Origin: M0108 sp963841065
GTDB lineage: Bacteria > Pseudomonadota > Gammaproteobacteria > Chromatiales > Chromatiaceae
Length of the DNA stretch: 64,000 nt
Direction of reading: 5' to 3'
Assembly: GCA_963841065.1 (NCBI GenBank)
Contig: CAWJBI010000004.1
Span: 71,802 to 135,801, forward strand
Shown here in pieces: positions 7,842-17,455 of the stretch. The notes under the pieces are model-generated. The model saw only the letters and a program-made list of their open reading frames with translations, was not told the DNA's origin and did no database searches. Positions within the stretch are counted from its first letter, which is position 1; each line of letters starts with the position of its first letter. Made by a program: the position numbers and the translations under genes.

Positions 7842-9315
7842 ATGACCCAACTCTTCGACCGCGTCCCCGACCGGCTCTTCTCGCCCCTGGCCAGCGCCAA
7901 CCGGCGCACCTATGGGGCCCTGCTGCTGGACCTCTACCCCCTGTTCTTCGATCAGATCCACGCGGACGTCTTCCCCTCCCGGGAGACGGTGCGCCACGAG
8001 ATCGAGGAACGGCTGGCGGTCATGGCGGTGGCCTGGCAGGAGGAGCAGGAACCGGACGCGGAGGCCCTGACCGCGCCCCGACCCGCCGGCGAGCATGAGG
8101 TCACCCCGGCGGCCCTGGCCTATCGCCGCCTGCTGGCCGCCGGCTGGATGGAGGAGGAGCTGGAGGGCTATCGGGTGCGGGTCACGGTGCCCCCCGCGGT
8201 GGGGACTCTCTGGGGCAGCCTGATGGAGGTGGCGCGCCCGGACCGGGTCTTCTACGGCGGCATGGTGCTGTCCATCTTCAACAATGTGCAAAAGGCCTGG
8301 GAAGAACCCCGGGCCCAGGTGCTGGCCCTGCGCCAGGCGGCCCGGGAGGCGCGCCGCTTTATCCAGCACCTGAACACCATGATCTACGGCCTCAAGGGGC
8401 TGCTGGGGGACATCAGCGACTGTGACGACCATCGCCGCATCCTGAGCCGCTTCTTCGAGGACTTCGTGGAGCGCATCCTGGTCCAGGACTACAAGCGTCT
8501 CAAGACCCGCAACAATCCCTTCCGCTACCGCCAGCAAATCCTGCAGCGGGTGCGGGAGCTGGAATATGACCAGGAACGGAAACAGGCCCTGGTGGCGGGC
8601 TATCTGGAGCAGACGGGGGAGGCCGATGCCGCCTCCGCCGGGCGGGCCATCAACGACGACATCCGCCAACTGCGCGATGTCTTTGAACGGCTCGATGGCC
8701 ACCTGGAACGGATGGACCGCTTTCGTGCCCGGGTGGAGCGGCGCGTCGCCGACACGGTCCGCTACCTGGATCGCACCCAGCCCGGCATGGCGGCCCGCTT
8801 CGCCGCCCTCCTCCGGGATCTGGGCCCCCGCCTGGCGGACTTGGGACGACGAGGCGGCCAGCCCCCTGCACCTGCCCCTCATCGAGGTGCTCCCGGTGGG
8901 GACGCGCAGTTTGAAGGAGGCGCCCCGCCACCGCCGCCCGCCGGAGCCCCGCCCCCTCGTCAGCCGCCCGGTGGACCCCGCGGCGCAGGCCCGGCAACAG
9001 GCCCTGCGCGCCTACCTGGATCGCCGCCGCATCGACCCCAAACGCATCGCCCTCTATCTGGAGCGCCAGTTGGCGGGCCGGGGGCAGGTCGAGGGGGCCG
9101 CCATGACCATCGCCGGCGTGGAGGACTTCATCGCCTTCACCCATGCGCGCCACCTCAATTACCTCCCCGGGGCCGGGCGCCTGCGGCAGGCCTACCGGAT
9201 CGAGGCCCGCGAGGGCCTCATCGTTAACGACTGGCTGCGCTGTCCCGACTTCGCCGTCTGGCGTCGCCAGGCCCCCGCCGAGGCCCTGACCGCGGGAGAC
9301 CCCCATGCTGCGTGA
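7842..9315 (+). CDS. jetA: Wadjet system protein JetA (one frameshift)
   Basis: First gene of a Wadjet operon. Wadjet is an SMC-family (MksBEF-like) complex with a nuclease that extrudes and cuts small circular DNA and so limits plasmids. JetA is the kleisin-like subunit. The N-terminus DRLFSPLASANRRTYGALLL matches the JetA family, and long helical stretches follow. Near 8843-8845 an extra G in a GGG run shifts the frame; the other frame continues with DDEAASPLHLPLIEVL and ends at 9315, overlapping jetB by 11 bases. Removing one base gives 490 residues. The overlap and the intact remainder argue that the shift is a sequence error. Confidence 0.88.
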
Positions 9316-9970
9316 CTTGCGCCAGGTCTGCGAGCATGCCGGGGGCGCCGAGCCCCACGACTTCCGCGCCGCCGCCGGGGCCGTGCTCAAGCGCCAGTTC
9401 CTGCTCCTGGAGCGGCCGGTGGACCGGGACGCCTACCGGCTGATCGTCAACCACTTCGATTACTTCGGCAATCTCTTCGATGCCCTGGGCTGGACCCTGC
9501 ACCGCGACGATACCTTTGGCATCATCGGCCTCTTGCCCGGGGATGCGGAGGGCTTCAAGCACCTGCGCCTGGTGGACAGCCTGATGCTGCTGTGTCTGCG
9601 GCTGCTCTACGAGGAAGGGATGGCGCGCTTCGAGGCCCGGGAGGGCAGCGTTTACGCCCCCGCGGAGGCCCTGCTCGGCCGCTACGAGACCCTGCTCAAG
9701 CGCAAACGGCCCCTCATCTCGGATTTCCGGGAGCTGCTGCGCCGGCTGCGCCGTTACTCCCTGATCGAGACCCGGGAGGAGGCCGAGGACGGCCTGCCCG
9801 TCATCCGCATCCTGCCCACCATTCGCCTGGTCACCGGCGACCAGGTCCAGACGCGCCTCGCGGCCTTCATCGGCGCCCTCGACGAGGCCCCGGACGCCCT
9901 GGATGAGGGTGACCTGGCGACGGACGGCGAGGACCCGGATGACGGGGCCCCGCGGGAGCCCGCCCCATGA
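9305..9970 (+). CDS. jetB: Wadjet system protein JetB (DUF4194-type, KITE subunit)
   Basis: A 221-residue protein corresponding to the MksE-like winged-helix (KITE) subunit that binds the JetA kleisin. The central block QFLLLERPVDRDAYRLIVNHFDYFGNLFDALG is typical, followed by LRLLYEEGMARFE and the LKRKRPLISDFRELLRRLRRYSLI helix-turn-helix region. The tail is acidic. It overlaps jetA by 11 bases and jetC by an ATGA, so the three are translationally coupled. No frameshift is seen. Confidence 0.9.
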   Translation: MLRDLRQVCEHAGGAEPHDFRAAAGAVLKRQFLLLERPVDRDAYRLIVNHFDYFGNLFDALGWTLHRDDTFGIIGLLPGDAEGFKHLRLVDSLMLLCLRLLYEEGMARFEAREGSVYAPAEALLGRYETLLKRKRPLISDFRELLRRLRRYSLIETREEAEDGLPVIRILPTIRLVTGDQVQTRLAAFIGALDEAPDALDEGDLATDGEDPDDGAPREPAP

Positions 9971-12900
9971 AGCGCCTGGTCCGCCTCCTCATGATCAATT
10001 GGTATCGCCTGGAGCAGGCGAGCATCGACATCGTCGGCCACACGGCGGTCATAGGCCCCAATGCCTCGGGCAAGTCGTCCCTGCTGGACGCCATCCAGGC
10101 GGTGCTGGTGGGCGGGGACAAGCGCTGGTGGAACCCCAACGCCAGCGCCGGGGAAAAGAGCACCCGCAGCCTGCGCGACTACTGCCTCGGCGTGGTGCGC
10201 GATCCCGGCAATCCGGACCTGTCCCAGGAGTTCCGCCCCCGGGACCAGGCCATCAGCTACCTGGCCCTGGTGTTCCGCGACGACCAGACGGGTGATACCA
10301 CCAGCATCGGCCTGGCGCTGCACGCCCGGCTGGACGAGCCCCAGGAGGTGATCGACGGGCGCTTCATCGCCCCCGGCCTGGATCTGGTCCTGTCGGACCT
10401 GGTGGACCGGACCCCCGCGGGCCCCGTCCCCAAGCCCTGGAAGCGGCTGCGGGAGGAGTTGCGCATGCGCCTCGGCGAGCCCTTCCGGGTCCACGCCCTG
10501 GTGGGCGAGTACCAGCGCCACCTCTGCTTCCTGCTCGCCGATGCCCGGCGCCCCCTGGACGCGCCCCATTTCCTGCGCGCCTTCCGCAACGCCATCACCT
10601 TCGCCCCCATTCGCAATGTCTCGGACTTCGTGCGCGGCCACATCCTGGAGGAAAGGTCCATCCAGGTGCGCTCCCTGCAGCAGGCCCTGCACCACTACCG
10701 GGACATCCAGACCCGCACCCGCGAGGCCCGCCAGCGCGAGGAGGCCCTGGCCCTCATCGATCGCGGCTACCAGCGCGCCGAGCAGGCCGACCGGCTGGGT
10801 CTGGCCTGGCGCTGGGTCGAGCAGGAGGCGGCCTTCAATGCCCTGGAGGCGGAGCAGGAGCCGTTGCGCCAGACCCTGGAGCGACTCGCCGCCGAGATCA
10901 CCAAGCTCGGTTCCCGGATCGCGGACCTGGAACAGCAATGGCAGGGCGCCGACGCCGCCCTGACCGAGGCCAACCGCCGCCTGGCCGCCACCGACCTGGA
11001 GCAGCAACGGGAGCGCCTCCAGGCCGAGATGCGAGCGGCGCGCCAGACCCTCGACGAGGCCAACCAGGGCATCGAGCAGGCCCGGCTGGGCCTGGGGGCC
11101 GTGCATCGCCTGCTCGACAACGCCGAGCGGCTCGAGGACACCGCCCTGATCCAGGCCCTGCAAGGCCTGCCGCCCTTGCTGCGCCGGGACGAAGGCCTGC
11201 TGGCCGCGACCTGGCCCCAGGCCCCGGGCGAGGTCATGAGGGCGGTGGACCGCATCGCCCCGCAAGTCGCGGCGGCGGTGGAGCGGATGCTGGGCCGCTT
11301 TGAACAACTGGTGCGCGAGGAAGGCGAAATGGCCCGGGCCCTCGAAGCCCTGCGCGAGCGTATCGCCCGTCTGGAGCAGGGGGAGAGCGACCTCAAGCCC
11401 GCCACCCTGCGCCTCATCGCCCTGCTCGCGGACCACGGCATCGCCGCCGTGCCCCTCTGCGACCGGGTGGACCTGGCGGACGAGGCCTGGCGCGATGCCC
11501 TGGAGGCCTTCCTGGGCGGCCACCGCGAGGCCCTGCTGGTGGACCCGGGCCAGGTGCGCGAGGCCATCGGCCTCTATCGGCGGGAGGGCAAACGGCTCGC
11601 CATCCACGGCAGCCGGGTGATCAACACCCTCAAGACCGCCCAGTGGCGGGGCCCCGCCAGCCCCGGCAGCCTGGCGGAGATGGCCATCAGCGACGACCCC
11701 CACGCCACGGCCTACCTCAAGCCAGCGCGCCGGCAATGTCTTGCGGGTGGAGACCGAGGACGAGCTGCTGCGCCAGGAGCGGGCCATCACCGCCGACGGC
11801 ATGCTCGCCTCCGGCGGCGCCGTGGTCCGCCTGGCCCCGGTGGAGCCCATGCTGGGGCGGGAGGCCCGCCGGCTGCGGCTGCAAGCCCTCAAGGCCCAGT
11901 TCGACCGGGACCAGGCGGCCCATTACCACAAACAGGCCGAGAAGGCGGCCATCCAGGACCTGCGCGAACGGCAACTCATGCCGCTCAACGACCGCCTGCG
12001 CAGCTTCCCGGACCTGGTGGGCCTGACGGCCACCCGGCAGGAGACCCGGGCCGAGCTCGACCGTCTCCAGACCCAGGAGCAGGCGCTGCGGGATGACACT
12101 CATCTCCGGCGCCTCCAGGAGGAGGTCAAGCGGTGGGCCGCCGAGCGCGATGCCCTGGCGGTCGCCCGGGAGCGGGCGGCCCGGGACCAGGGCGACCGGA
12201 TACTGAGGCGCCAGGTGGAAGAGGCCAGCCTCGCCACCCTGGAACGGGCCTCCCAGGCCGTCGCCGAGCGCCGCCGCGACCTCCAGCAGACGGCCGGCTT
12301 CGATGCCGCCCTGGCCGCCGAGCGCCTCGACGAACTCCAGTCCCAGGAGCCCTTCGCCGAGGAGAGCCCCGCGGCCTGGCGGGCCCTGGGCGCGGAGGCC
12401 GGGCGCCGGGCCATCGGCCAGGAAAAGACGGCGATCAAGCAGCGGGCCAATGCCCGGGAGGGCCTGACGAGTTACTGGGCCGCCTGGTCACCCGACCACA
12501 AACCCGCCAGCGACGCCGCCGAGGACCCCCTGACCCTGGCCGCCTGGGTGGTGCGCGAGCTGACCCAGGTGCGCGAGACCCAATTGGCCCGCTACGTCAC
12601 GGAGGCCGACAACGCCCTGCGCGAGGCCGAGCACGCCTTCCGCAGCGACTTTGTCGGCAAGCTCCAGGAAAACCTGCAATTGCTGGAAGAGAGCCGCAAG
12701 GAGCTCAACCGCAGCCTGCGCAGCCGCCCCTTTCACGGCCAGTATTACAGCTTCATCAAGCAGCCCGAGCCGGACCTCAAGGAGATTCTGGACTGGGTGC
12801 TGGGCTGGACCCCGGAGCAGGGCGGCGACGTCGGCGGCCTCTTCGACGCCGCCGCCGACCCCAACCACCCCCACCGCGCGGCCATCGCCCGCGTCCGCAA

Positions 12901-13447
12901 CCTGCTCATGGAGGCCGCGGGAGGCGAGGGCCACGCCGGGGGCTGGGACGAGCGCCTGGCGGATTACCGCCAGTACTACCACTTCGACGTGCGCATGAGC
13001 GACGACAAGGAGGGCGGCGGCAATCCGGAACTCCTCTCCCGGCGCCTCGGCAAGGGCTCCGGCGGCGAGCACCAGTCGCCCTTCTACGTGGCCATCGGCG
13101 CCGCCCTGGCCGCCGCCTATCGCATCGAGCGCGATCAGGATGGCCACTTGCGCGGCGGCATGGCCCTGGCCGTCTTCGACGAGGCCTTCTCCAAGCTGGA
13201 CCTGCAGAACACGGTCAGCGCCCTCGGTTTCCTCGACGAACTGGGGCTCCAGGTGCTGCTGGCCGCCCCGGACGAGAAATACGGCCAGATCGCCGAGCAC
13301 GTGGACACCATCGTCAACGTCTATCGGGACGGCGGCAGCGTCCACATCGACGCCGAGTACATCCAGCCCGAGGCCCGCCGCGCCCTGGCCGCCGACAACC
13401 CGACGCTGCGCCCGGACCTGGACCGGGGCGCGCCAGACGCTCTTTAA
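9967..13447 (+). CDS. jetC: Wadjet system SMC-like ATPase JetC (one frameshift)
   Basis: SMC/MukB-like motor of Wadjet, 1159 residues after correcting one extra base. The head starts with Walker A GPNASGKSS at residues 30-38. Long coiled-coil arms follow, with a hinge region in the middle. Near 11721 an extra C in the codon after AYLK shifts the frame; the continuation reads QRAGNVLRVETEDELL. The C-terminal head has the signature GSGGEHQSPFYVAIG and Walker B MALAVFDEAFSKLD, then VLLAAPDEKYGQIAEHVDTI. All elements needed for an active ATPase are present. The length is one more than a multiple of three, as expected for a single inserted base. Confidence 0.92.
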
Positions 13448-13582
13448 AGCCGCCCATTCCGCCCCCGCCTCCATCCCATGCTCCAGACATTTGCTTTTAC
13501 CCGCACCTCCCGGGGCCCTGGCCCCGGATGCCGCTCCGACGCACCCTGCCCGGCCGCGACCAGCCGAGGGCCCGGACCAGCC

Positions 13583-14843
13583 ATGAGCCAGATCGCCCGC
13601 GCCCTCTTGCTCAAGCTCCTGGCCCAGGCGGACCGGGGCGGCCGGGATCACGCTCCCCATCGGCGAGCGCTCCGCCCACGCCTACTTCACGATCAGCGAC
13701 CTGACCGAGCGCGACGCCCTCCATGCCTATCTGGAGAACGCCCAGGCCGCCGGCGGCGTGACCCTGGAGTGGGGTCGCCGCACCGCCGCCCAGGACCTGC
13801 GCCGCATCCGCCTCCAGGACCCGGATCTGCTGGCCGCCTGGCTGGGCGTCTCCCGGACGGCCGCCCAGGCCCGCGTCATCTCGCAGGAACTGGCGGAATA
13901 TATGGCCGATGCCCCCGGCTGGCTCCGGGACGCCTTCGCCGAGGCCCTGGCCCAGTGGCGGCTGGGCCACAAACCCTTTCACATCCCGCCCGCCGAGACC
14001 GCCGCCGCCATCAGGCTGTTTCGCATCGCCCGCGCCGTCGCGGCTGGGGAGCAGGAGGGACTGGATCTGCGCCGTTTCAGCGTGCGCCTGCTGGGGGACT
14101 CCAAGGCCGTCGAGTCCCTGCTGAGCCGGCTGGGCGGACTGCTGCGCCGCAATCCCGACTGGGCCTCATGGCCCGAGGATGCCGATCTCTTTCGGGCGCT
14201 GGGACTGGAGAAATTTCCGCCGGCCCTCTTCATCAAGGGGCCCCTGGTCCTGGACTATGGCGGCACGGACTGGGATATCACGCCCCTGCGGCCCTATGTC
14301 GGCCTGTCGCCGGATGCCGTCAACCAGATCCAGGCCAGCGGCCCCGTCCCCTACCTGCTGACCATCGAGAACCTGGCCAGCTTCCAGCGCCAGGTCCGGG
14401 AGATTCAGGACGCCGCTGTCGTCCTCTATACCGCCGGCTATCCCGCCCCGGCCCTGGTGCGGGTGCTGGGGCAACTGGACCAGTGCCTACCGGCGGACTG
14501 CCCCTTCTATCACTGGGGTGACCGGGACATCGGCGGCCTGCGCATCCTGGCCAGGGTCGTGGCGGCCTGTCCCCAGCACCCCGTGACGCCCCACCTCATG
14601 GCCGCCCCGGACCCCGAGTCCGGCCCAGGTAGCGGCGGCTGGAGCCGCGACGAGCGCCGGGCCCTGGAGCAAGCCATAGCCAAGGGCGGTAGCGTGGGTG
14701 GCCTAGCCGCGGAGTGGGTCCAGAGGGATTTTGGCAAGCTGGAGCAAGAGGCCCTGGACCCGGCAAGCCCCCCGGACCGGGAGCAAGCCGCGCGTCCAGA
14801 AGTCCAGAGTCATGGAGCCATCATCATGGGCGATGGCCGTTAA
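13583..14843 (+). CDS. jetD: Wadjet system TOPRIM nuclease JetD (one frameshift)
   Basis: Nuclease subunit that cuts DNA after loop extrusion by JetABC. The start MSQIARALLLKLLAQADRGG at 13583 runs into a frameshift near 13640-13650 (extra G in a GGG run). The correct frame continues ITLPIGERSAHAYFTISD and onward without interruption. The TOPRIM core is visible: the acidic ENLASF strand at about 14368, YTAGYPAPALV, then HWGDRDIGGLRIL with the Asp pair near 14515-14530. Corrected length is 419 residues. It is separated from jetC by 135 bases, unlike the tightly overlapping jetABC genes. Confidence 0.88.
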
Positions 14844-14863
14844 GCACGGAACACCAAGCCGCT

Positions 14864-15112
14864 TCAGGGGGTGGGAGCGCTGGTATGCTTGGTTAGGCGG
14901 GATGATGCCTCGGCGATTTCGAGAAGATAACGGAGAGCTTTATTGACGGACTCATCGTTGGGAAATGCTTTAGCAACATCCGGCTCAAGCAGGACCACAT
15001 TACTTTCTTCTTTTAAGCGACTTGCATACTTGCCGCGAACTATCACGCCGAAATCCGACCTCTTATATTCGGGGCGGAGATCATCCGGTGCATCGGGTTT
15101 AGTCTTCTTCAT
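14864..15112 (-). CDS. Putative antitoxin partner of the BrnT-like toxin
   Basis: An 82-residue, lysine-rich protein (MKKTKPDAPDDLRPEYKRSD start) whose gene overlaps the end of the upstream BrnT-like gene by 14 bases. Toxin-first order with an overlapping second gene is the usual arrangement of brnT-brnA modules. The central DFGVIVRGKYASRL block and the C-terminal helix SVNKALRYLLEIAE are often seen in partners of DUF497 toxins, but it lacks an obvious ribbon-helix-helix motif of classical BrnA. The antitoxin role rests mainly on gene order. Confidence 0.65.
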   Translation of the reverse strand: MKKTKPDAPDDLRPEYKRSDFGVIVRGKYASRLKEESNVVLLEPDVAKAFPNDESVNKALRYLLEIAEASSRLTKHTSAPTP

Positions 15113-15371
15113 AAATTTGTCTCTCTGATTTTGTTGCCAATCTTGCGGAAATGATGCGGATATTGTTGCCGCGCTCCGTATGGGCCACCGCCAGTAAACG
15201 GCCTATCGAAGAAACGCCAAGTGTCACAAAGCGATCTTCGTCTTCCGAGTGGTCTGGATCATGGGCTGTAGCGGAGAAGCTATCCCGTAGGGCCGTTGAT
15301 GCCTCTTCAAAACTGACACCGTGTTTGCGGAGATTTGACACCGCTTTTTTCTTATCCCATTCAAAACTCAT
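15099..15371 (-). CDS. brnT: BrnT family toxin (DUF497)
   Basis: A 90-residue RelE-fold ribonuclease toxin. The opening FEWDKKKAVSNLRKHGVSFEEA is the family hallmark (EWD..K...N..KHG.SF..A). The central DEDRFVTLGVSSIGRLLAVAHTERG and RIISARLATKSERQIYEE complete the domain, with the conserved RIISAR strand and the terminal ERQIYEE helix. Such toxins inhibit translation by cleaving RNA and are held in check by the partner gene. It is located just downstream of the Wadjet operon on the opposite strand, in a region rich in defence genes and broken genes. Confidence 0.88.
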   Translation of the reverse strand: MSFEWDKKKAVSNLRKHGVSFEEASTALRDSFSATAHDPDHSEDEDRFVTLGVSSIGRLLAVAHTERGNNIRIISARLATKSERQIYEED

Positions 15372-15398
15372 AATGAGTCAGGCTATTTTCCTGGGTAT

Positions 15399-15863
15399 TC
15401 AGTAACTTTGATAGCCAGGCCGCTGGACATCCGAGGTGCAGGTTTCCGTGGTCCGGACATGGCCATAATCATCCACCGTCCGGATAGTGGTGCATTGGGT
15501 ATTGCCGTACTGCCGGCCGGCCTCCTGGGCCCGGTAGTAGTCCTCCCGGCGTTGGTTCTCCCGTTGCTGGGCGACGTTGGCCATGCCAATGACCCCTCCC
15601 ACCGCGGCCCCCGCCAGAGCGCCACTGGCCGCCATATCCGAACGGCTGGGATACCCGTAGTAATAGCCATGGTGATTGGTGGAACCCAAGGCCGCCCCGC
15701 CCAAGGCGCCGATAGCCGCACCAACGGCGGCACTACCCACCACGGTGCCCGCTTCATTCTCCGTGGCGCAGCCTGGCAACACCAATAGGGGCAAGAGCGC
15801 AAGGAGCATTTTTTGCACAAAAGGCCTCGGCCGATGGCAAGTTGACGCGGTTATCATGCGCAT
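15399..15863 (-). CDS. Glycine-zipper outer-membrane lipoprotein, hypothetical
   Basis: A 154-residue secreted lipoprotein. The ATG at 15863 is preceded by AGGAG at a good distance. The hydrophobic segment MLLALLPLLVLPGC ends in a lipobox with the modified Cys at about residue 32. Two glycine-zipper helices follow (GTVVGSAAVGAAIGALGG and ASGALAGAAVGGVIGMA), separated by a tyrosine/glycine-rich loop, then an RQ-rich linker and a C-terminal CTTIRTVDDYGHVRTTETC segment with a Cys pair. The layout resembles 17-kDa surface antigen/YMGG-type lipoproteins. The specific role is unknown. Confidence 0.75.
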   Translation of the reverse strand: MRMITASTCHRPRPFVQKMLLALLPLLVLPGCATENEAGTVVGSAAVGAAIGALGGAALGSTNHHGYYYGYPSRSDMAASGALAGAAVGGVIGMANVAQQRENQRREDYYRAQEAGRQYGNTQCTTIRTVDDYGHVRTTETCTSDVQRPGYQSY

Positions 15864-16049
15864 CCGAATCTCCTGTTGTTGGTTGATGGGAGCTAACGGC
15901 CTGCTTGGCGCCTCCCAGATGCGGACACCCGGTACCTGGGTCGGTTTCGGTTGAGGCGGGGACTGGCGGAAGCCACGAGTACGATAGCAATAATGATCAG
16001 GGCCATCCAGAAAATCCCAAGTCGCGGCCCCTCGGCCCGCTGCCTCTAT

Positions 16050-16410
16050 TTAAGTCCGGCGATGCGGAACTCCATCAGTCCCCGTCCTGTACCGCTGAGT
16101 CACGGTTTCGAACAGCAGCCGGTCAAGTGCCGAGAAGTCGATGTCGTGCGCAGGCGGGATCGAGGCGCGTTCGAGCCGCGACAGCTCAGAAGTCAAGTAG
16201 TCGTCGATGACTTGGATCCGTGGGCCATACGCCGACTCCAACGCCTGGCGTTTCCAGACCAACAGGTCAGCGATGGCGGTACGCAGCGCCGGCGCTTCGA
16301 TCAAGGCGTCGACCAGGTCCTGAAATCGCATCGGGGCGAGGCCCCGGCCCTGCTCGATCCAGGTGGCGGCGAGCACGGGGCGCAGGACGTACAGGTACGT
16401 CGAAACGGGC
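16050..16410 (-). pseudogene. C-terminal fragment of a YcgL/RlaP-type nucleotidyltransferase
   Basis: This stretch encodes TYLYVLRPVLAATWIEQGRG, then PMRFQDLVDALIEAP and an alpha-helical tail ending near 16050. It matches the C-terminal half of predicted nucleotidyltransferases (COG3541 type, DNA polymerase beta superfamily), in which KKYLYVLRPLLAA..IEQ is highly conserved. The matching N-terminal half lies about 500 bases upstream (16905-17160), and the middle of the gene is replaced by an unrelated open frame. Because the middle third is missing rather than shifted, this is a true disruption and not only base-calling error. Confidence 0.6.
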
Positions 16411-16866
16411 AGCACCGTGCCCCTTGTCCGAACCATCCAACGAGGCAAATGCCAGGCGATTGCCGGGACCGATACTTAAGGTAAAGAGGCGATGTCGTGA
16501 TAGAATCCAATCCAACGAGACTGAGCCGTCGGGCTCCGGTGCGAATTCCGGTAGAGCGGTTCCTTTCGGTAGCGCACGAAGGAAATTCTCCGCATTCAGA
16601 ATCGCCAAGGGATCTAAGGGCGATGCGTCATAGCCATCCCAACCTTGTTCAAGACACTCATTGGCAAGCGCTGTCAGTTGAGAAATGGCAATTATTTTAT
16701 CGATAAATATTGATTGGGAATCCTCAGCGGACCTCATCAAATCCGACGCCGCCTCGGTCACGGACTTAGCCTCCGCGGAGACGGCGCTGCTGGGCTGGGC
16801 ATAGGCATTTAGTGCCGAATAACCCATGCAGCAAATACCTACGGTTGCTGAAATAGGGCTAGGCAT
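16267..16866 (-). CDS. Hypothetical protein with GWDGY motif, 3' end fused to foreign sequence
   Basis: From ATG 16866 the frame encodes about 150 residues that look like a real protein: an N-terminal hydrophobic stretch, a helical region (IDKIIAISQLTALANECLEQ), the motif GWDGYDASPLDPLAI, and RHRLFTLSIGPGNRLAFASLDGS. Small proteins with GWDGY and a following LPLPE...PDG.....W block occur widely in proteobacteria with no known function. After about 16405 the frame continues only as an out-of-frame reading of a nucleotidyltransferase fragment, so the native C-terminus (perhaps 10-20 residues) appears lost. It sits inside the split nucleotidyltransferase gene. Confidence 0.5.
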   Translation of the reverse strand: MPSPISATVGICCMGYSALNAYAQPSSAVSAEAKSVTEAASDLMRSAEDSQSIFIDKIIAISQLTALANECLEQGWDGYDASPLDPLAILNAENFLRALPKGTALPEFAPEPDGSVSLDWILSRHRLFTLSIGPGNRLAFASLDGSDKGHGAARFDVPVRPAPRARRHLDRAGPGPRPDAISGPGRRLDRSAGAAYRHR

Positions 16867-16904
16867 GGCTTTGTCAACGACCTCGTGAAGACGTGATTCT
16901 TGGC

Positions 16905-17160
16905 CTTGCGCAGCGCCCAGCCGTCGAAATCGCAAGTCCTCGGAGATGGGCACTTCTATTCACCGCGCTGTTGCGGACTGACCCGCAGGTACCAGTCGAG
17001 CGGGTGCACGTAAAGAAAGCGCATCGTCGTAGTCGCTGCTCAGGCGAGGCGAAGCCCCAGCCCCGGCTGCGCGACTCGCAGGCGAACAGCACGCCGGACG
17101 CCGTGGTCGGCCTCGATCATGGCCAGATGCCGCTCGATCTCAGGAGCAAAACCAGGGGTC
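16905..17160 (-). pseudogene. N-terminal fragment of a YcgL/RlaP-type nucleotidyltransferase
   Basis: Across three reading frames one reads PEIERHLAMIEADHGVR, then VLFACESRSRGWGFASPE, then SDYD and MRFLYVHPLDWYLRVSPQQ. In intact relatives these are contiguous and form the catalytic N-terminus (the GSR..G..S..SD.D pattern of polymerase-beta-type nucleotidyltransferases). Here the canonical GSR is SRS/RG, and at least two shifts plus a TAG after QQRGE break the frame. A trace of the next block (DGWALRKA) is visible near 16905, after which the sequence changes to the GWDGY gene. No start codon is evident, so the 5' end may be lost as well. Confidence 0.6.
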
Positions 17161-17234
17161 GACGGCGGCACGCGGTCAAGGTACACCATCGGCCGCTGTA
17201 CGGGTTGGCGCTCTCGTCCAGGTGCGCCGCTACG

Positions 17235-17434
17235 GCTCGGCAACTCACCCGGCTTCATCGCTATCTGATGTTGTTGAAGGAGCTGAGTCCTGAGCTTTGG
17301 GTAGGAGTCCCGAAATACGTAAGTGCATGCTCTTCGAGTGCTGCGATCTGTAAACCGGGCGGCAAGTCGCACTCGATGTCTAAAACTGCTTCCACTATGG
17401 GGGAGTTTGACAGATTTAATTCGGATTTGGTCAT
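17235..17434 (-). pseudogene. Truncated TIGR04255 family gene, N-terminal fragment
   Basis: The ATG at 17434 opens a short frame, MTKSELNLSNSPIVEAVLDI then ECDLPPGLQIAALEEHALTYF. After a one-base shift it continues RDSYPKLRTQLLQQHQIAMKPGE. The NSPIVEAVLDI start and the YPKLRTQ.LQ.HQI block are typical of TIGR04255 family proteins (about 260 residues, unknown function, often near defence genes). Everything after roughly residue 75 is missing; the following sequence leads into the nucleotidyltransferase remnant. It lies just downstream of the type III methyltransferase gene on the same strand. Confidence 0.55.
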
Positions 17435-17455
17435 GGTAGGCTTAATCCTAGCAGG

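Noticed and set aside
6087..8882. A 931-codon open frame on the minus strand
   Set aside because: Only its last 212 codons (HD hydrolase) are real. The rest runs antisense through cysC and jetA, whose protein motifs are unmistakable on the other strand.
9754..11892. A 712-codon open frame antisense to jetB and jetC
   Set aside because: Low-complexity Gly/Ala/Gln/Leu translation typical of the reverse frame of GC-rich genes; no family motif; jetC on the plus strand has Walker A and coiled coils.
15905..16010. A 37-codon frame starting MALIIIAIVLVASAS on the minus strand upstream of the lipoprotein
   Set aside because: It has a hydrophobic start but no ribosome site and a low-complexity basic tail; too weak to call.
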